NCBI GenBank assembly: GCA_949752795.1
Contig: CATKHW010000563.1
Coordinates: forward strand, 1 to 64,000
Origin: Hyperoodon ampullatus
Taxonomy: Eukaryota; Chordata; Mammalia; Artiodactyla; Ziphiidae
DNA length: 64,000 nucleotides
Direction: 5' to 3'
This document shows, in pieces, positions 22,589-36,501 of the stretch. Both the position numbers and the translations under genes were made by a program. The notes beneath the pieces were generated by a model. It did no database searches, was not told the DNA's origin, and saw only the letters and a list, made by a program, of their open reading frames with translations. Position 1 is the stretch's first letter, and the number at the start of each line of letters is the position of its first letter.

Positions 22589-24327
22589 CTTAGAATCATC
22601 GTACCTGAATCCACCCATTTTGCTGCTACTGGTCTTATGACATTGATTTCATGGCTGAGGGATATTCCATCGTACGTAAGTACCACAATTTTTTGAACCA
22701 TGTTTATATTTTCTGGGATACTTAAGGTGTATCCAAGTTGAGGTCCTTGTATGCAGTGCAGCCCTAAATTTTGGGGTGGCTCTGTCTTATTAATTTTCAG
22801 TTTTCCCAAGGTATATTCCCTAGACTGGTAGTGCCCTTGGCTCTGTAGCTCTGTTCTTTACTTGTTTTAGGGAACAGAATGCACTCCTCCAGAGAGGCAG
22901 TTGGCAATTTACATCCCGCCCATCAGCATAACAAGGCTCCCTGTTCTCCAGGGCCTGTCTTGCCTTTCTTGTTCTTACACATTTTGTGGATGTCCCTTTT
23001 GACCGGTGGGAAGTGATACTTCTTTGTAGTGCAGATTTGCATTGCCCGCTTGCTTGCTTGGCCAAAACGGGCGTATGCGTTTTCTCCTGAATATATTCAG
23101 GAGAAAACGCATACGCCCTTTTTGGCCAAGTGCATCATTGTCGAAGTTGTGCCCCTCTTCCTGTGCTTTAAAGGCGATTCCAACGTACCTCTTGAAATCT
23201 GTTTCCTGCTATTCTGCCTCGCTTTCAAGTCCGCCTCGTTGCCTTCCCTCAACAGATTTTTGGACGATAGTTGTCCTTTATTACTCGGCCAGTTTGTGAA
23301 TTGCTGTGCCCCTGAGCTCCATTTTTCAACTCGTTTTTGGTGAGCTGACCGCAAGTCCAAAATTTTGGTTCAGGACCTATACTGGTTCCCGGTGGGTGGC
23401 TGAGAATTTGGTTAATTCTTATTCCTGCCGGGAAATTACAGTGATATGTGCCCGTCCAAATGCCTAACAGCTACTCTCTCATTGGTTCTCCCTCTTCCCT
23501 TTCATCCTCTGCCAAATTGGCAACCTGTGCGAACCAGGAGGTTAAAGGGGCTGTCTCTCCAAGTTGGGAGGTTGATAGTAAAGCAGACGGAAAGTCAAAC
23601 CGGAGCACCAGGAGAGGGACTATTCGTTGAGTTTTAGAAACCTTTCGTATTCACAGTGTGTCCGTTCCCTAGGTTTCCCGAACATGTTATAGCTGTAGTA
23701 CTATTCCCTTCAACCTGGAGAGTTCGGACCCATGGAATGGGTGCCATGCATTATTGCTTTAAAGGGTCTGCATTTGCTCACCCAATCTCACCAATCGTCT
23801 CAGTCCCAAGTGTCCCTCCTTAGGCCACATCCAGCTGTCGTTGTAGATAGGGTCATTCCAGCTTTCATCAGAGACCCTGAAGGAATTGTAAAGAATTTCC
23901 CAGTTTTTTTGTTTTGTTTTTGAAATTCCTTTTTATAGTGGGTTTGAGCTGATTCTCGCTGCCATGTTTATGCCAGTCTAGACACACTTGATTCCCTTAC
24001 AGAGACATATCAATACATAGGTTTTAAGATTCTTACTAGTCAGATATTTTCCTCTGCGGGAAATATGTGGTTTTGAGTCCCTTTCACTGAGGACGGTGTA
24101 GGTCTTGTCTATTCCATAGTTGGTTTTTGGAACGGTACCTGTGCTTATATCAAACTCTGGTTTTATTCATCACCCCACCTCTCCTTCCCCCTTAAGCAGG
24201 TATAAGAGTGTTTTCTAAATGTGAGACACTGTTCTCTTTCCTAACTCAGTTCAAGTGTAGCCATGTTTACAGGATCTTCATAAGTGATATCTTATGATAA
24301 GTTTCTTTTTCTGTGTGACTTATTTCA
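22589..24327 (+). repeat. Monomer 14 (1,739 bp), younger form
   Basis: Palindrome 23057-23130 with one mismatch (AAAACGGGCG), the state later fixed in type c. Private TTAGGCCACATCC near 23,820. Confidence 0.96.
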
Positions 24328-26067
24328 CTTAGAATCATCGTACCTGAATCCACCCATTTTGTTGCTACTGGGCTTATGACATTGATTTCATGGCTGAGGG
24401 ATATTCCATCATACGTAAGTACCACAATTTTTTGAACCATGTTTATATTTTCTGGGATACTTAAGGTGTATCCAAGTTGAGGTCCTTGTATGCAGTGCAG
24501 CCCTAAATTTTGGGGTGGCTCTGTCTTATTGATTTTCAGTTTTCCCAAGGTATATTCCCTAGACTGGTAGTGCCCTTGGCTCTGTAGCTCTGTTCTTTAC
24601 TTGTTTTATGGAACAGAATGCACTCCTCCAGAGAGGCAGTTGGCAATTTACATCCCGCCCATCAGCATAACAAGGCTCCCTGTTCTCCAGGGCCTGTCTT
24701 GCCTTTCTTGTTCTTACACATTTTGTGGATGTCCCTTTTGACCGGTGGGAAGTGATACTTCTTTGTAGTGCAGATTTGCATTGCCCGCTTGCCTGCTTGG
24801 CCAAAAAGGGCGTATGCATTTTCTCCTGAATATATTCAGGAGAAAACGCATACGCCCTTTTTGGCCAAGTGCATCATTGTCGAAGTTGTGCCCCTCTTCC
24901 TGTGCTTTAAAGGCGATTCCAACGTACCTCTTGAAATCTGTTTCCTGCTATTCTGCCTCGCTTTCAAGTCCGCCTCGTTGCCTTCCCTCAACAGATTTTT
25001 GGACGATAGTTGTCCTTTATTACTCGGCCAGTTTGTGAATTGCTGTGCCCCTGAGCTCCATTTTTCAACTCGTTTTTGGTGAGCTGACCGCAAGTCCAAA
25101 ATTTTGGTTCAGGACCTATACTGGTTCCCGGTGGGTGGCTGAGAATTTGGTTAATTCTTCTTCCTGCCGGGAAATTACAGTGATATGTGCCCGTCCAAAT
25201 GCCTAACAGCTACTCTCTCATTGGTTCTCCCTCTTCCCTTTCATCCTCTGCCAAATTGGCAACCTGTGCGAACCAAGAGGTTAAAGGGGCTGTCTCTCCA
25301 AGTTGGGAGGTTGATAGTAAAGCAGACGGAAAGTCAAACCGGAGCACCAGGAGAGGGACTATTCGTTGAGTTTTAAAAACCTTTCGTATTCACAGTGTGT
25401 CCGTTCCCTAGGTTTCCCGCACATGTTATAGCTGTAGTACTATTCCCTTCAACCTGGAGAGTTCGGACCCATGGAATGGGTGCCATGCATTATTGCTTTA
25501 AAGGGTCTGCATTTGCTCACCCAATCTCACCAAGCATCTCAGTCCCAAGTGTCCCTCCTTATGCCACATCCAGCTGTCGTTGTAGATAGGGTCATTCCAG
25601 CTTTCATCAGAGACCCTGAAGGAATTGTAAAGAATTTCCCTTTTTTTTTTGTTTTGTTTTCGAAATTCCTTTTTATAGTGGGTTTGAGCTGATTCTCGCT
25701 GCCATGTTTATGCCAGTCTAGACACACTTGATTCCCTTACGGAGACATATCAATACATAGGTTTTAAGATTCTTACTAGTCAGATATTTTCCTCTGCGGG
25801 AAATATGGGGTTTTGAGTCCCTTTCACTGAGGACGGTGTAGGTCTTGTCTATTCCATAGTTGGTTTTTGGAACGGTACCTGTGCTTATATCAAACTCTGG
25901 TTTTATGCATCACCCCACCTCTCCTTCCCCCTTAAGCAGGTATAAGAGTGTTTTCTAAATGTGAGACACTGTTCTCTTTCCTAACTCAGTTCAAGTGTAG
26001 CCATGTTTACAGGATCTTCATAAGTGATATCTTATGATAAGTTTCTTTTTCTGTGTGACTTATTTCA
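24328..26067 (+). repeat. Monomer 15 (1,740 bp), younger form
   Basis: Start has CTACTGGGCTTATG as in type c; palindrome 24796-24869 with one mismatch (GTATGCATTTTC); CCCTTTT T-run form near 25,638. Confidence 0.96.
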
Positions 26068-27806
26068 CTTAGAATCATCGTACCTGAATCCACCCATTTT
26101 GCTGCTACTGGTCTTATGACATTGATTTCATGGCTGAGGGATATTCCATCGTACGTAAGTACCACAATTTTTTGAACCATGTTTATATTTTCTGGGATAC
26201 TTAAGGTGTATCCAAGTTGAGGTCCTTGTATGCAGTGCAGCCCTAAATTTTGGGGTGGCTCTGTCTTATTGATTTTCAGTTTTCCCAAGGTATATTCCCT
26301 AGACTGGTAGTGCCCTTGGCTCTGTAGCTCTGTTCTTTACTTGTTTTAGGGAACAGAATGCACTCCTCCAGAGAGGCAGTTGGCAATTTACATCCCGCCC
26401 ATCAGCATAACAAGGCTCCCTGTTCTCCAGGGCCTGTCTTGCCTTTCTTGTTCTTACACATTTTGTGGATGTCCCTTTTGACCGGTGGGAAGTGATACTT
26501 CTTTGTAGTGCAGATTTGCATTGCCCGCTTGCTTGCTTGGCCAAAAAGGGCGTATGCGTTTTCTCCTGAATATATTCAGGAGAAAACGCATACGCCCTTT
26601 TTGGCCAAGTGCATCATTGTCGAAGTTGTGCCCCTCTTCCTGTGCTTTAAAGGCGATTCCAACGTACCTCTTGAAATCTGTTTCCTGCTATTCTGCCTCG
26701 CTTTCAAGTCCGCCTCGTTGCCTTCCCTCAACAGATTTTTGGACGAGAGTTGTCCTTTATTACTCGGCCAGTTTGTGAATTGCTGTGCCCCTGAGCTCCA
26801 TTTTTCAACTCGTTTTTGGTGAGCTGACCGCAAGTCCAAAATTTTGGTTCAGGACCTATACTGGTTCCCGGTGGGTGGCTGAGAATTTGGTTAATTCTTA
26901 TTCCTGCCGGGAAATTACAGTGATATGTGCCCGTCCAAATGCCTAACAGCTACTCTCTCATTGGTTCTCCCTCTTCCCTTTCATCCTCTGCCAAATTGGC
27001 AACCTGTGCGAACCAAGAGGTTAAAGGGGCTGTCTCTCCAAGTTGGGAGGTTGATAGTAAAGCAGACGGAAAGTCAAACCGGAGCACCAGGAGAGGGACT
27101 ATTCGTTGAGTTTTAGAAACCTTTCGTATTCACAGTGTGTCCGTTCCCTAGGTTTCCCGAACATGTTATAGCTGTAGTACTATTCCCTTCAACCTGGAGA
27201 GTTCGGACCCATGGAATGGGTGCCATGCATTATTGCTTTAAAGGGTCTGCATTTGCTCACACAATCTCACGAAGCATCTCAGTCCCAAGTGTCCCTCCTT
27301 ATGCCACATCCAGCTGTCGTTGTAGATAGGGTCATTCCAGCTTTCATCAGAGACCCTGAAGGAATTGTAAAGAATTTCACAGTTTTTTTGTTTTGTTTTT
27401 GAAATTCCTTTTTATAGTGGGTTTGAGCTGATTCTCGCTGCCATGTTTATGCCAGTCTAGACACACTTGATTCCCTTACGGAGACATATCAATACATAGG
27501 TTTTAAGATTCTTACTAGTCAGATATTTTCCTCTTCGGGAAATATGGGGTTTTGAGTCCCTTTCACTGAGGACGGTGTAGGTCTTGTCTATTCCATAGTT
27601 GGTTTTTGGAACGGTACCTGTGCTTATATCAAACTCTGGTTTTATGCATCACCCCACCTCTCCTTCCCCCTTAAGCAGGTATAAGAGTGTTTTCTAAATG
27701 TCAGACACTGTTCTCTTTCCTAACTCAGTTCAAGTGTAGCCATGTTTACAGGATCTTCATAAGTGATATCTTATGATAAGTTTCTTTTTCTGTGTGACTT
27801 ATTTCA
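26068..27806 (+). repeat. Monomer 16 (1,739 bp), younger form
   Basis: Perfect palindrome 26536-26609; GAGAGTT; CTCACGAAGCATC, GAATTTCACAG and CCTCTTCGGG, all shared only with monomer 21. Confidence 0.96.
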
Positions 27807-29544
27807 CTTAGAATCATCGTACCTGAATCCACCCATTTTGTTGCTACTGGTCTTATGACATTGATTTCATGGCTGAGGGATATTCCATCGTACGTAAGTA
27901 CCACAATTTTTTGAACCATGTTTATATTTTCTGGGATACTTAAGGTGTATCCAAGTTGAGGTCCTTGTATGCAGTGCAGCCCTAAATTTTGGGGTGGCTC
28001 TGTCTTATTGATTTTCAGTTTTCCCAAGGTATATTCCCTAGACTGGTAGTGCCCTTGGCTCTGTAGCTCTGTTCTTTACTTGTTTTAGGGAAAAGAATGC
28101 ACTCCTCCAGAGAGGCAGTTGGCAATTTACATCCCGCCCATCAGCATAACAAGGCTCCCTGTTCTCCAGGGCCTGTCTTGCCTTTCTTGTTCTTACACAT
28201 TTTGTGGATGTCCCTTTTGACCGGTGGAAGTGATACCTCTTTGTAGTGCAGATTTGCATTGCCCGCTTGCTTGCTTGGCCAAAAAGGGCGTATGCGTTTT
28301 CTCCTGAATATATTCAGAAGAAAACGCATACGCCCTTTTTGGCCAAGTGCATCATTGTCGAAGTTGTGCCCCTCTTCCTGTGCTTTAAAGGCGATTCCAA
28401 CGTACCTCTTGAAATCTGTTTCCTGCTATTCTGCCTCGCTTTCAAGTCCGCCTCGTTGCCTTCCCTCAACAGATTTTTGGACGATAGTTGTCCTTTATTA
28501 CTCGGCCAGTTTGTGAATTGCTGTGCCCCTGAGCTCCATTTTTCAACTCGTTTTTGGTGAGCTGACCGCAAGTCCAAAATTTTGGTTCAGGACCTATACT
28601 GGTTCCCGGTGGGTGGCTGAGAATTTGGTTAATTCTTCTTCCTGCCGGGAAATTACATTGATATGTGCCCGTCCAAATGCCTAACAGCTACTCTCTCATT
28701 GGTTCTCCCTCTTCCCTTTCATCCTCTGCCAAATTGGCAACCTGTGCGAACCAAGAGGTTAAAGGGGCTGTCTCTCCAAGTTGGGAGGTTGATAGTAAAG
28801 CAGACGGAAAGTCAAACCGGAGCACCAGGAGAGGGACTATGCGTTGAGTTTTAGAAACCTTTCGTATTCACAGTGTGTCCGTTCCCTAGGTTTCCCGCAC
28901 ATGTTATAGCTGTAGTACTATTCCCTTCAACCTGGAGAGCTCGGACCCATAGAATGGGTGCCATGCATTATTGCTTTAAAGGGTCTGCATTTGCTCACCC
29001 AATCTCAACAATCGTCTCAGTCCCAAGTGTCCCTCCTTATGCCACATCCAGCTGTCGTTGTAGATAGGGTCATTCCAGCTTTCATCAGAGACCCTGAAGG
29101 AATTGTAAAGAATTTCCCAGTTTTTTTGTTTTGTTTTTGAAATTCCTTTTTATAGTGGGTTTGAGCTGATTCTCGCTGCCATGTTTATGCCAGTCTAGAC
29201 ACACTTGATTCCCTTACGGAGACATATCAATACATAGGTTTTAAGATTCTTACTAGTCAGATACTTTCCTCTGCGGGAAATATGGGGTTTTGAGTCCCTT
29301 TCACTGAGGACGGTGTAGGTCTTGTCTATTCCATAGTTGGTTTTTGGAACGGTACCTGTGCTTATATCAAACTCTGGTTTTATGCATCACCCCACCTCTC
29401 CTTCCCCCTTAAGCAGGTATAAGAGTGTTTTCTAAATGTCAGACACTGTTCTCTTTCCTAACTCAGTTCAAGTGTAGCCATGTTTACAGGATCTTCATAA
29501 GTGATATCTTATGATAAGTTTCTTTTTCTGTGTGACTTATTTCA
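27807..29544 (+). repeat. Monomer 17 (1,738 bp), younger form
   Basis: One-base loss ACCGGTGGAAG near 28,223 with GATACCTC, shared with monomer 36. Palindrome 28274-28347 with one mismatch (TTCAGAAG). Confidence 0.96.
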
Positions 29545-31282
29545 CTTAGAATCATCGTACCTGAATCCACCCATTTTGTTGCTACTGGTCTTATGACATT
29601 GATTTCATGGCTGAGGGATATTCCATCGTACGTAAGTACCACAATTTTTTGAACCATGTTTATATTTTCTGGGATACTTAAGGTGTATCCAAGTTGAGGT
29701 CCTTGTATGCAGTGCAGCCCTAAATTTTGGGGTGGCTCTGTCTTATTGATTTTCAGTTTTCCCAAGGTATATTCCCTAGACTGGTAGTGCCCTTGGCTCT
29801 GTAGCTCTGTTCTTTACTTGTTTTAGGGAACAGAATGCACTCCTCCAGAGAGGCAGTTGGCAATTTACATCCCGCCCATCAGCATAACAAGGCTCCCTGT
29901 TTTCCAGGGCCTGTCTTCCCTTTCTTGTTCTTACACATTTTGTGGATGTCCCTTTTGACCGGTGGAAGTGATACCGCTTTGTAGTGCAGATTTGCATTGC
30001 CCGCTTGCTTGCTTGGCCAAAAAGGGCGTATGCGTTTTCTCCTGAATATATTCAGGAGAAAACGCATACGCCCTTTTTGGCCAAGTGCATCATTGTCGAA
30101 GTTGTGCCCCTCTTCCTGTGCTTTAAAGGCGATTCCAACGTACCTCTTGAAATCTGTTTCCTGCTATTCTGCCTCGCTTTCAAGTCCGCCTCGTTGCCTT
30201 CCCTCAACAGATTTTTGGACGAGAGTTGTCCTTTATTACTCGGCCAGTTTGTGAATTGCTGTGCCCCTGAGCTCCATTTTTCAACTCGTTTTTGGTGAGC
30301 TGACCGCAAGTCCAAAATTTTGGTTCAGGACCTATACTGGTTCCCGGTGGGTGGCTGAGAATTTGGTTAATTCTTCTTCCTGCCGGGAAATTACAGTGAT
30401 ATGTGCCCGTCCAAATGCCTAACAGCTACTCTCTCATTGGTTCTCCCTCTTCCCTTTCATCCTCTGCCAAATTGGCAACCTGTGCGAACCAAGAGGTTAA
30501 AGGGGCTGTCTCTCCAAGTTGGGAGGTTGATAGTAAAGCAGACGGAAAGTCAAACCGGAGCACCAGGAGAGGGACTATTCGTTGAGTTTTAGAAACCTTT
30601 CGTATTCACAGTGTGTCCGTTCCCTAGGTTTCCCGCACATGTTATAGGTGTAGTAATATTCCCTTCAACCTGGAGAGTTCGGACCCATGGAATGGGTGCC
30701 ATGCATTATTGCTTTAAAGGGTCTGCATTTGCTCACACAATCTCACCAAGCATCTCAGTCCCAAGTGTCCCTCCTTATGCCACATCCAGCTGTCGTTGTA
30801 GATAGGGTCATTCCAGCTTTCATCAGAGACCCTGAAGGAATTGTAAAGAATTTCCCAGTTTTTTTGTTTTGTTTTTGAAATTCCTTTTTATAGTGGGTTT
30901 GAGCTGATTCTCGCTGCCATGTTGATGCCAGTCTACAAACACTTGATTCCCTTATGGAGACATATCAATACATAGGTTTTAAGATTCTTATTAGTCAGAT
31001 ATTTTCCTCTGCGGGAAATATGGGGTTTTGAGTCCCTTTCACTGAGGACGGTGTAGGTCTTGTCTATTCCATAGTTGGTTTTTGGAACGGTACCTGTGTT
31101 TATATCAAACTCTGGTTTTATGCATCACCCCACCTCTCCTTCCCCCTTAAGCAGGTATAAGAGTGTTTTCTAAATGTCAGACACTGTTCTCTTTCCTAAC
31201 TCAGTTCAAGTGTAGCCATGTTTACAGGATCTTCATAAGTGATATCTTATGATAAGTTTCTTTTTCTGTGTGACTTATTTCA
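29545..31282 (+). repeat. Monomer 18 (1,738 bp), younger form
   Basis: Same one-base loss ACCGGTGGAAG near 29,961. Perfect palindrome 30012-30085. GTCTACAAACAC near 30,932, as in type c. Confidence 0.96.
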
Positions 31283-33022
31283 CTTAGAATCATCGTACAT
31301 GAATCCACCCATTTTGTTGCTACTGGTCTTATGACATTGATTTCATGGCTGAGGGATATTCCATCGTACGTAAGTACCACAATTTTTTGAACCATGTTTA
31401 TATTTTCTGCGATACTTAAGGTGTATCCAAGTTGAGGTCCTTGTATGCAGTGCAGCCCTAAATTTTGGGGTGGTTCTGTCTTATTGATTTTCTGTTTTCC
31501 CAAGGTATATTCCCTAGACTGGTAGTGCCCTTGGCTCTGTAGCTCTGTTCTTTACTTGTTTTAGGGAACAGAATGCACTCCTCCAGAGAGGCAGTTGGCA
31601 ATTTACATCCCGCCCATCAGCATAACAAGGCTCCCTGTTCTCCAGGGCCTGTCTTGCCTTTCTTGTTCTTACACATTTTGTGGATGTCCCTTTTGACCGG
31701 TGGGAAGTGATACTTCTTTGTAGTGCAGATTTGCATTGCCCGCTTGCTTGCTTGGCCAAAAAGGGCGTATGCGTTTTCTCCTGAATATATTCAGGAGAAA
31801 ACGCATACGCCCTTTTTGGCCAAGTGCATCATTGTCGAAGTTGTGCCCCTCTTCCTGTGCTTTAAAGGCGATTCCAACGTACCTCTTGAAATCTGTTTCC
31901 TGCTATTCTGCCTCGCTTTCAAGTCCGCCTCGTTGCCTTCCCTCAACAGATTTTTGGACGAGAGTTGTCCTTTATTACTCGGCCAGTTTGTGAATTGCTG
32001 TGCCCCTGAGCTCCATTTTTCAACTCGTTTTTGGTGAGCTGACCGCAAGTCCAAAATTTTGGTTCAGGACCTATACTGGTTCCCGGTGGGTGGCTGAGAA
32101 TTTGGTTAATTCTTCTTCCTGCCGGGAAATTAGAGTGATATGTGCCCGTCCAAATGCCTAACAGCTACTCTCTCATTGGTTCTCCCTCTTCCCTTTCATC
32201 CTCTGCCAAATTGGCAACCTGTGCGAACCAAGAGGTTAAAGGGGCTGTCTCTCCAAGTTGGGAGGTTGATAGTAAAGCAGACGGAAAGTCAAAGCGGAGC
32301 ACCAGGAGAGGGACTATTCGTTGAGTTTTAGAAACCTTTCGTATTCACAGTGTGTCCGTTCTCTAGGTTTCCCGCACATGTTATAGCTATAGTAATATTC
32401 CCTTCAACCTGGAGATTTCGGACCCATGGAATGGGTGCCATGCATTATTGCTTTAAAGGGTCTGCATTTGCTCACCCAATCTCACCAATCGTCTCAGTCC
32501 CAAGTGTCCCTCCTTATGCCACATCCAGCTGTCGTTGTAGATAGGGTCATTCCAGCTTTCATCAGAGACCCTGAAGGAATTGTAAAGAATTTCCCTTTTT
32601 TTTTTGTTTTGTTTTCGAAATTCCTTTTTATAGTGGGTTTGAGCTGATTCTCGCTGCCATGTTTATGCCAGTCTAGACACACTTGATTCCCTTACGGAGA
32701 CATATCAATACATAGGTTTTAAGATTCTTACTAGTCAGATATTTTCCTCTGCGGGAAATATGGGGTTTTGAGTCCCTTTCACTGAGGACGGTGTAGGTCT
32801 TGTCTATTCCATAGTTGGTTTTTGGAACGGTACCTGTGCTTATATCAAACTCTGGTTTTATGCATCACCCCACCTCTCCTTCCCCCTTAAGCAGGTATAA
32901 GAGTGTTTTCTAAATGTGAGACACTGTTCTCTTTCCTAACTCAGTTCAAGTGTAGCCATGTTTACAGGATCTTCATAAGTGATATCTTATGATAAGTTTC
33001 TTTTTCTGTGTGACTTATTTCA
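31283..33022 (+). repeat. Monomer 19 (1,740 bp), younger form
   Basis: Perfect palindrome 31751-31824; GAGAGTT; TATAGCTATAG near 32,385 and CCCTTTT T-run form, the type-a combination. CGTACATGAATCC at its start. Confidence 0.96.
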
Positions 33023-34762
33023 CTTAGAATCATCGTACCTGAATCCACCCATTTTGCTGCTACTGGTCTTATGACATTGATTTCATGGCTGAGGGATATT
33101 CCATCGTACGTAAGTACCACAATTTTTTGAACCATGTTTATATTTTCTGGGATACTTAAGGTGTATCCAAGTTGAGGTCCTTGTATGCAGTGCAGCCCTA
33201 AATTTTGGGGTGGCTCTGTCTTATTGATTTTCAGTTTTCCCAAGGTATATTCCCTAGACTGGTAGTGCCCTTGGCTCTGTAGCTCTGTTCTTTACTTGTT
33301 TTAGGGAACAGAATGCACTCCTCCAGAGAGGCAGTTGGCAATTTACATCCCGCCCATCAGCATAACAAGGCTCCCTGTTCTCCAGGGCCTGTCTTGCCTT
33401 TCTTGTTCTTACACATTTTGTGGATGTCCCTTTTGACCGGTGGGAAGTGATACTTCTTTGTAGTGCAGATTTGCATTGCCCGCTTGCTTGCTTGGCCAAA
33501 AAGGGCGTATGCGTTTTCTCCTGAATATATTCAGGAGAAAACGCATACGCCCTTTTTGGCCAAGTGCATCATTGTCGAAGTTGTGCCCCTCTTCCTGTGC
33601 TTTAAAGGCGATTCCAACGTACCTCTTGAAATCTGTTTCCTGCTATTCTGCCTCGCTTTCAAGTCCGCCTCGTTGCCTTCCCTCAACAGATTTTTGGACG
33701 AGAGTTGTCCTTTATTACTCGGCCAGTTTGTGAATTGCTGTGCCCCTGAGCTCCATTTTTCAACTCGTTTTTGGTGAGCTGACCGCAAGTCCAAAATTTT
33801 GGTTCAGGACCTATACTGGTTCCCGGTGGGTGGCTGAGAATTTGGTTAATTCTTCTTCCTGCCGGGAAATTACAGTGATATGTGCCCGTCCAAATGCCTA
33901 ACAGCTACTCTCTCATTGGTTCTCCCTCTTCCCTTTCATCCTCTGCCAAATTGGCAACCTGTGCGAACCAAGAGGTTAAAGGGGCTGTCTCTCCAAGTTG
34001 GGAGGTTGATAGTAAAGCAGACGGAAAGTCAAACCGGAGCACCAGGAGAGGGACTATTCGTTGAGTTTTAGAAACCTTTCGTATTCACAGTGTGTCCGTT
34101 CCCTAGGTTTCCCGCACATGTTATAGCTATAGTAATATTCCCTTCAACCTGGAGATTTCGGACCCATGGAATGGGTGCCATGCATTATTGCTTTAAAGGG
34201 TCTGCATTTGCTCACCCAATCTCACCAATCGTCTCAGTCCCAAGTGTCCCTCCTTATGCCACATCCAGCTGTCGTTGTAGATAGGGTCATTCCAGCTTTC
34301 ATCAGAGACCCTGAAGGAATTGTAAAGAATTTCCCTTTTTTTTTTGTTTTGTTTTCGAAATTCCTTTTTATAGTGGGTTTGAGCTGATTCTCGCTGCCAT
34401 GTTTATGCCAGTCTAGACACACTTGATTCCCTTACGGAGACATATCAATACATAGGTTTTAAGATTCTTACTAGTCAGATATTTTCCTCTGCGGGAAATA
34501 TGGGGTTTTGAGTCCCTTTCACTGAGGACGGTGTAGGTCTTGTCTATTCCATAGTTGGTTTTTGGAACGGTACCTGTGCTTATATCAAACTCTGGTTTTA
34601 TGCATCACCCCACCTCTCCTTCCCCCTTAAGCAGGTATAAGAGTGTTTTCTAAATGTGAGACACTGTTCTCTTTCCTAACTCAGTTCAAGTGTAGCCATG
34701 TTTACAGGATCTTCATAAGTGATATCTTATGATAAGTTTCTTTTTCTGTGTGACTTATTTCA
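33023..34762 (+). repeat. Monomer 20 (1,740 bp), younger form
   Basis: Near-identical to monomer 19 in its second half (TATAGCTATAG, CCCTTTT), suggesting a single-monomer duplication. Perfect palindrome 33491-33564. Confidence 0.96.
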
Positions 34763-36501
34763 CTTAGAATCATCGTACCTGAATCCACCCATTTTGCTGC
34801 TACTGGTCTTATGACATTGATTTCATGGCTGAGGGATATTCCATCGTACGTAAGTACCACAATTTTTTGAACCATGTTTATATTTTCTGGGATACTTAAG
34901 GTGTATCCAAGTTGAGGTCCTTGTATGCAGTGCAGCCCTAAATTTTGGGGTGGCTCTGTCTTATTGATTTTCAGTTTTCCCAAGGTATATTCCCTAGACT
35001 GGTAGTGCCCTTGGCTCTGTAGCTCTGTTCTTTACTTGTTTTAGGGAACAGAATGCACTCCTCCAGAGAGGCAGTTGGCAATTTACATCCCGCCCATCAG
35101 CATAACAAGGCTCCCTGTTCTCCAGGGCCTGTCTTGCCTTTCTTGTTCTTACACATTTTGTGGATGTCCCTTTTGACCGGTGGGAAGTGATACTTCTTTG
35201 TAGTGCAGATTTGCATTGCCCGCTTGCTTGCTTGGCCAAAAAGGGCGTATGCGTTTTCTCCTGAATATATTCAGGAGAAAACGCATACGCCCTTTTTGGC
35301 CAAGTGCATCATTGTCGAAGTTGTGCCCCTCTTCCTGTGTTTTAAAGGCGATTCCAACGTACCTCTTGAAATCTGTTTCCTGCTATTCTGCCTCGCTTTC
35401 AAGTCCGCCTCGTTGCCTTCCCTCAACAGATTTTTGGACGATAGTTGTCCTTTATTACTCGGCCAGTTTGTGAATTGCTGTGCCCCTGAGCTCCATTTTT
35501 CAACTCGTTTTTGGTGAGCTGACCGCAAGTCCAAAATTTTGGTTCAGGACCTATACTGGTTCCCGGTGGGTGGCTGAGAATTTGGTTAATTCTTATTCCT
35601 GCCGGGAAATTACAGTGATATGTGCCCGTCCAAATGCCTAACAGCTACTCTCTCATTGGTTCTCCCTCTTCCCTTTCATCCTCTGCCAAATTGGCAACCT
35701 GTGCGAACCAAGAGGTTAAAGGGGCTGTCTCTCCAAGTTGGGAGGTTGATAGTAAAGCAGACGGAAAGTCAAAGCGGAGCACCAGGAGAGGGACTATTCG
35801 TTGAGTTTTAGAAACCTTTCGTATTCACAGTGTGTCCGTTCCCTAGGTTTCCCGAACATGTTATAGCTGTAGTACTATTCCCTTCAACCTGGAGAGTTCG
35901 GACCCATGGAATGGGTGCCATGCATTATTGCTTTAAAGGGTCTGCATTTGCTCACACAATCTCACGAAGCATCTCAGTCCCAAGTGTCCCTCCTTATGCC
36001 ACATCCAGCTGTCGTTGTAGATAGGGTCATTCCAGCTTTCATCAGAGACCCTGAAGGAATTGTAAAGAATTTCACAGTTTTTTTGTTTTGTTTTTGAAAT
36101 TCCTTTTTATAGTGGGTTTGAGCTGATTCTCGCTGCCATGTTTATGCCAGTCTAGACACACTTGATTCCCTTACGGAGACATATCAATACATAGGTTTTA
36201 AGATTCTTACTAGTCAGATATTTTCCTCTTCGGGAAATATGGGGTTTTGAGTCCCTTTCACTGAGGACGGTGTAGGTCTTGTCTATTCCATAGTTGGTTT
36301 TTGGAACGGTACCTGTGCTTATATCAAACTCTGGTTTTATGCATCACCCCACCTCTCCTTCCCCCTTAAGCAGGTATAAGAGTGTTTTCTAAATGTCAGA
36401 CACTGTTCTCTTTCCTAACTCAGTTCAAGTGTAGCCATGTTTACAGGATCTTCATAAGTGATATCTTATGATAAGTTTCTTTTTCTGTGTGACTTATTTC
36501 A
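34763..36501 (+). repeat. Monomer 21 (1,739 bp), younger form
   Basis: Perfect palindrome 35231-35304; GATAGTT; second half matches monomer 16 at a spacing of 8,695 bp. Confidence 0.96.

Larger units (their letters stand above)
16836..36501 (+). repeat. Younger homogenised zone without fixed higher-order period (monomers 11-21)
   Basis: These monomers share the younger set of diagnostic bases and differ from each other at few sites. Variant markers do not recur at a fixed spacing. GAGAGTT/GATAGTT after the palindrome reads E-D-E-D-D-E-D-E-E-E-D (named from the plus-frame codon, Glu or Asp) along monomers 11-21. Monomers 19 and 20 are near-identical neighbours. The switch from the older form falls inside monomer 10, between ~16,835 and ~17,140. 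Confidence 0.85.
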
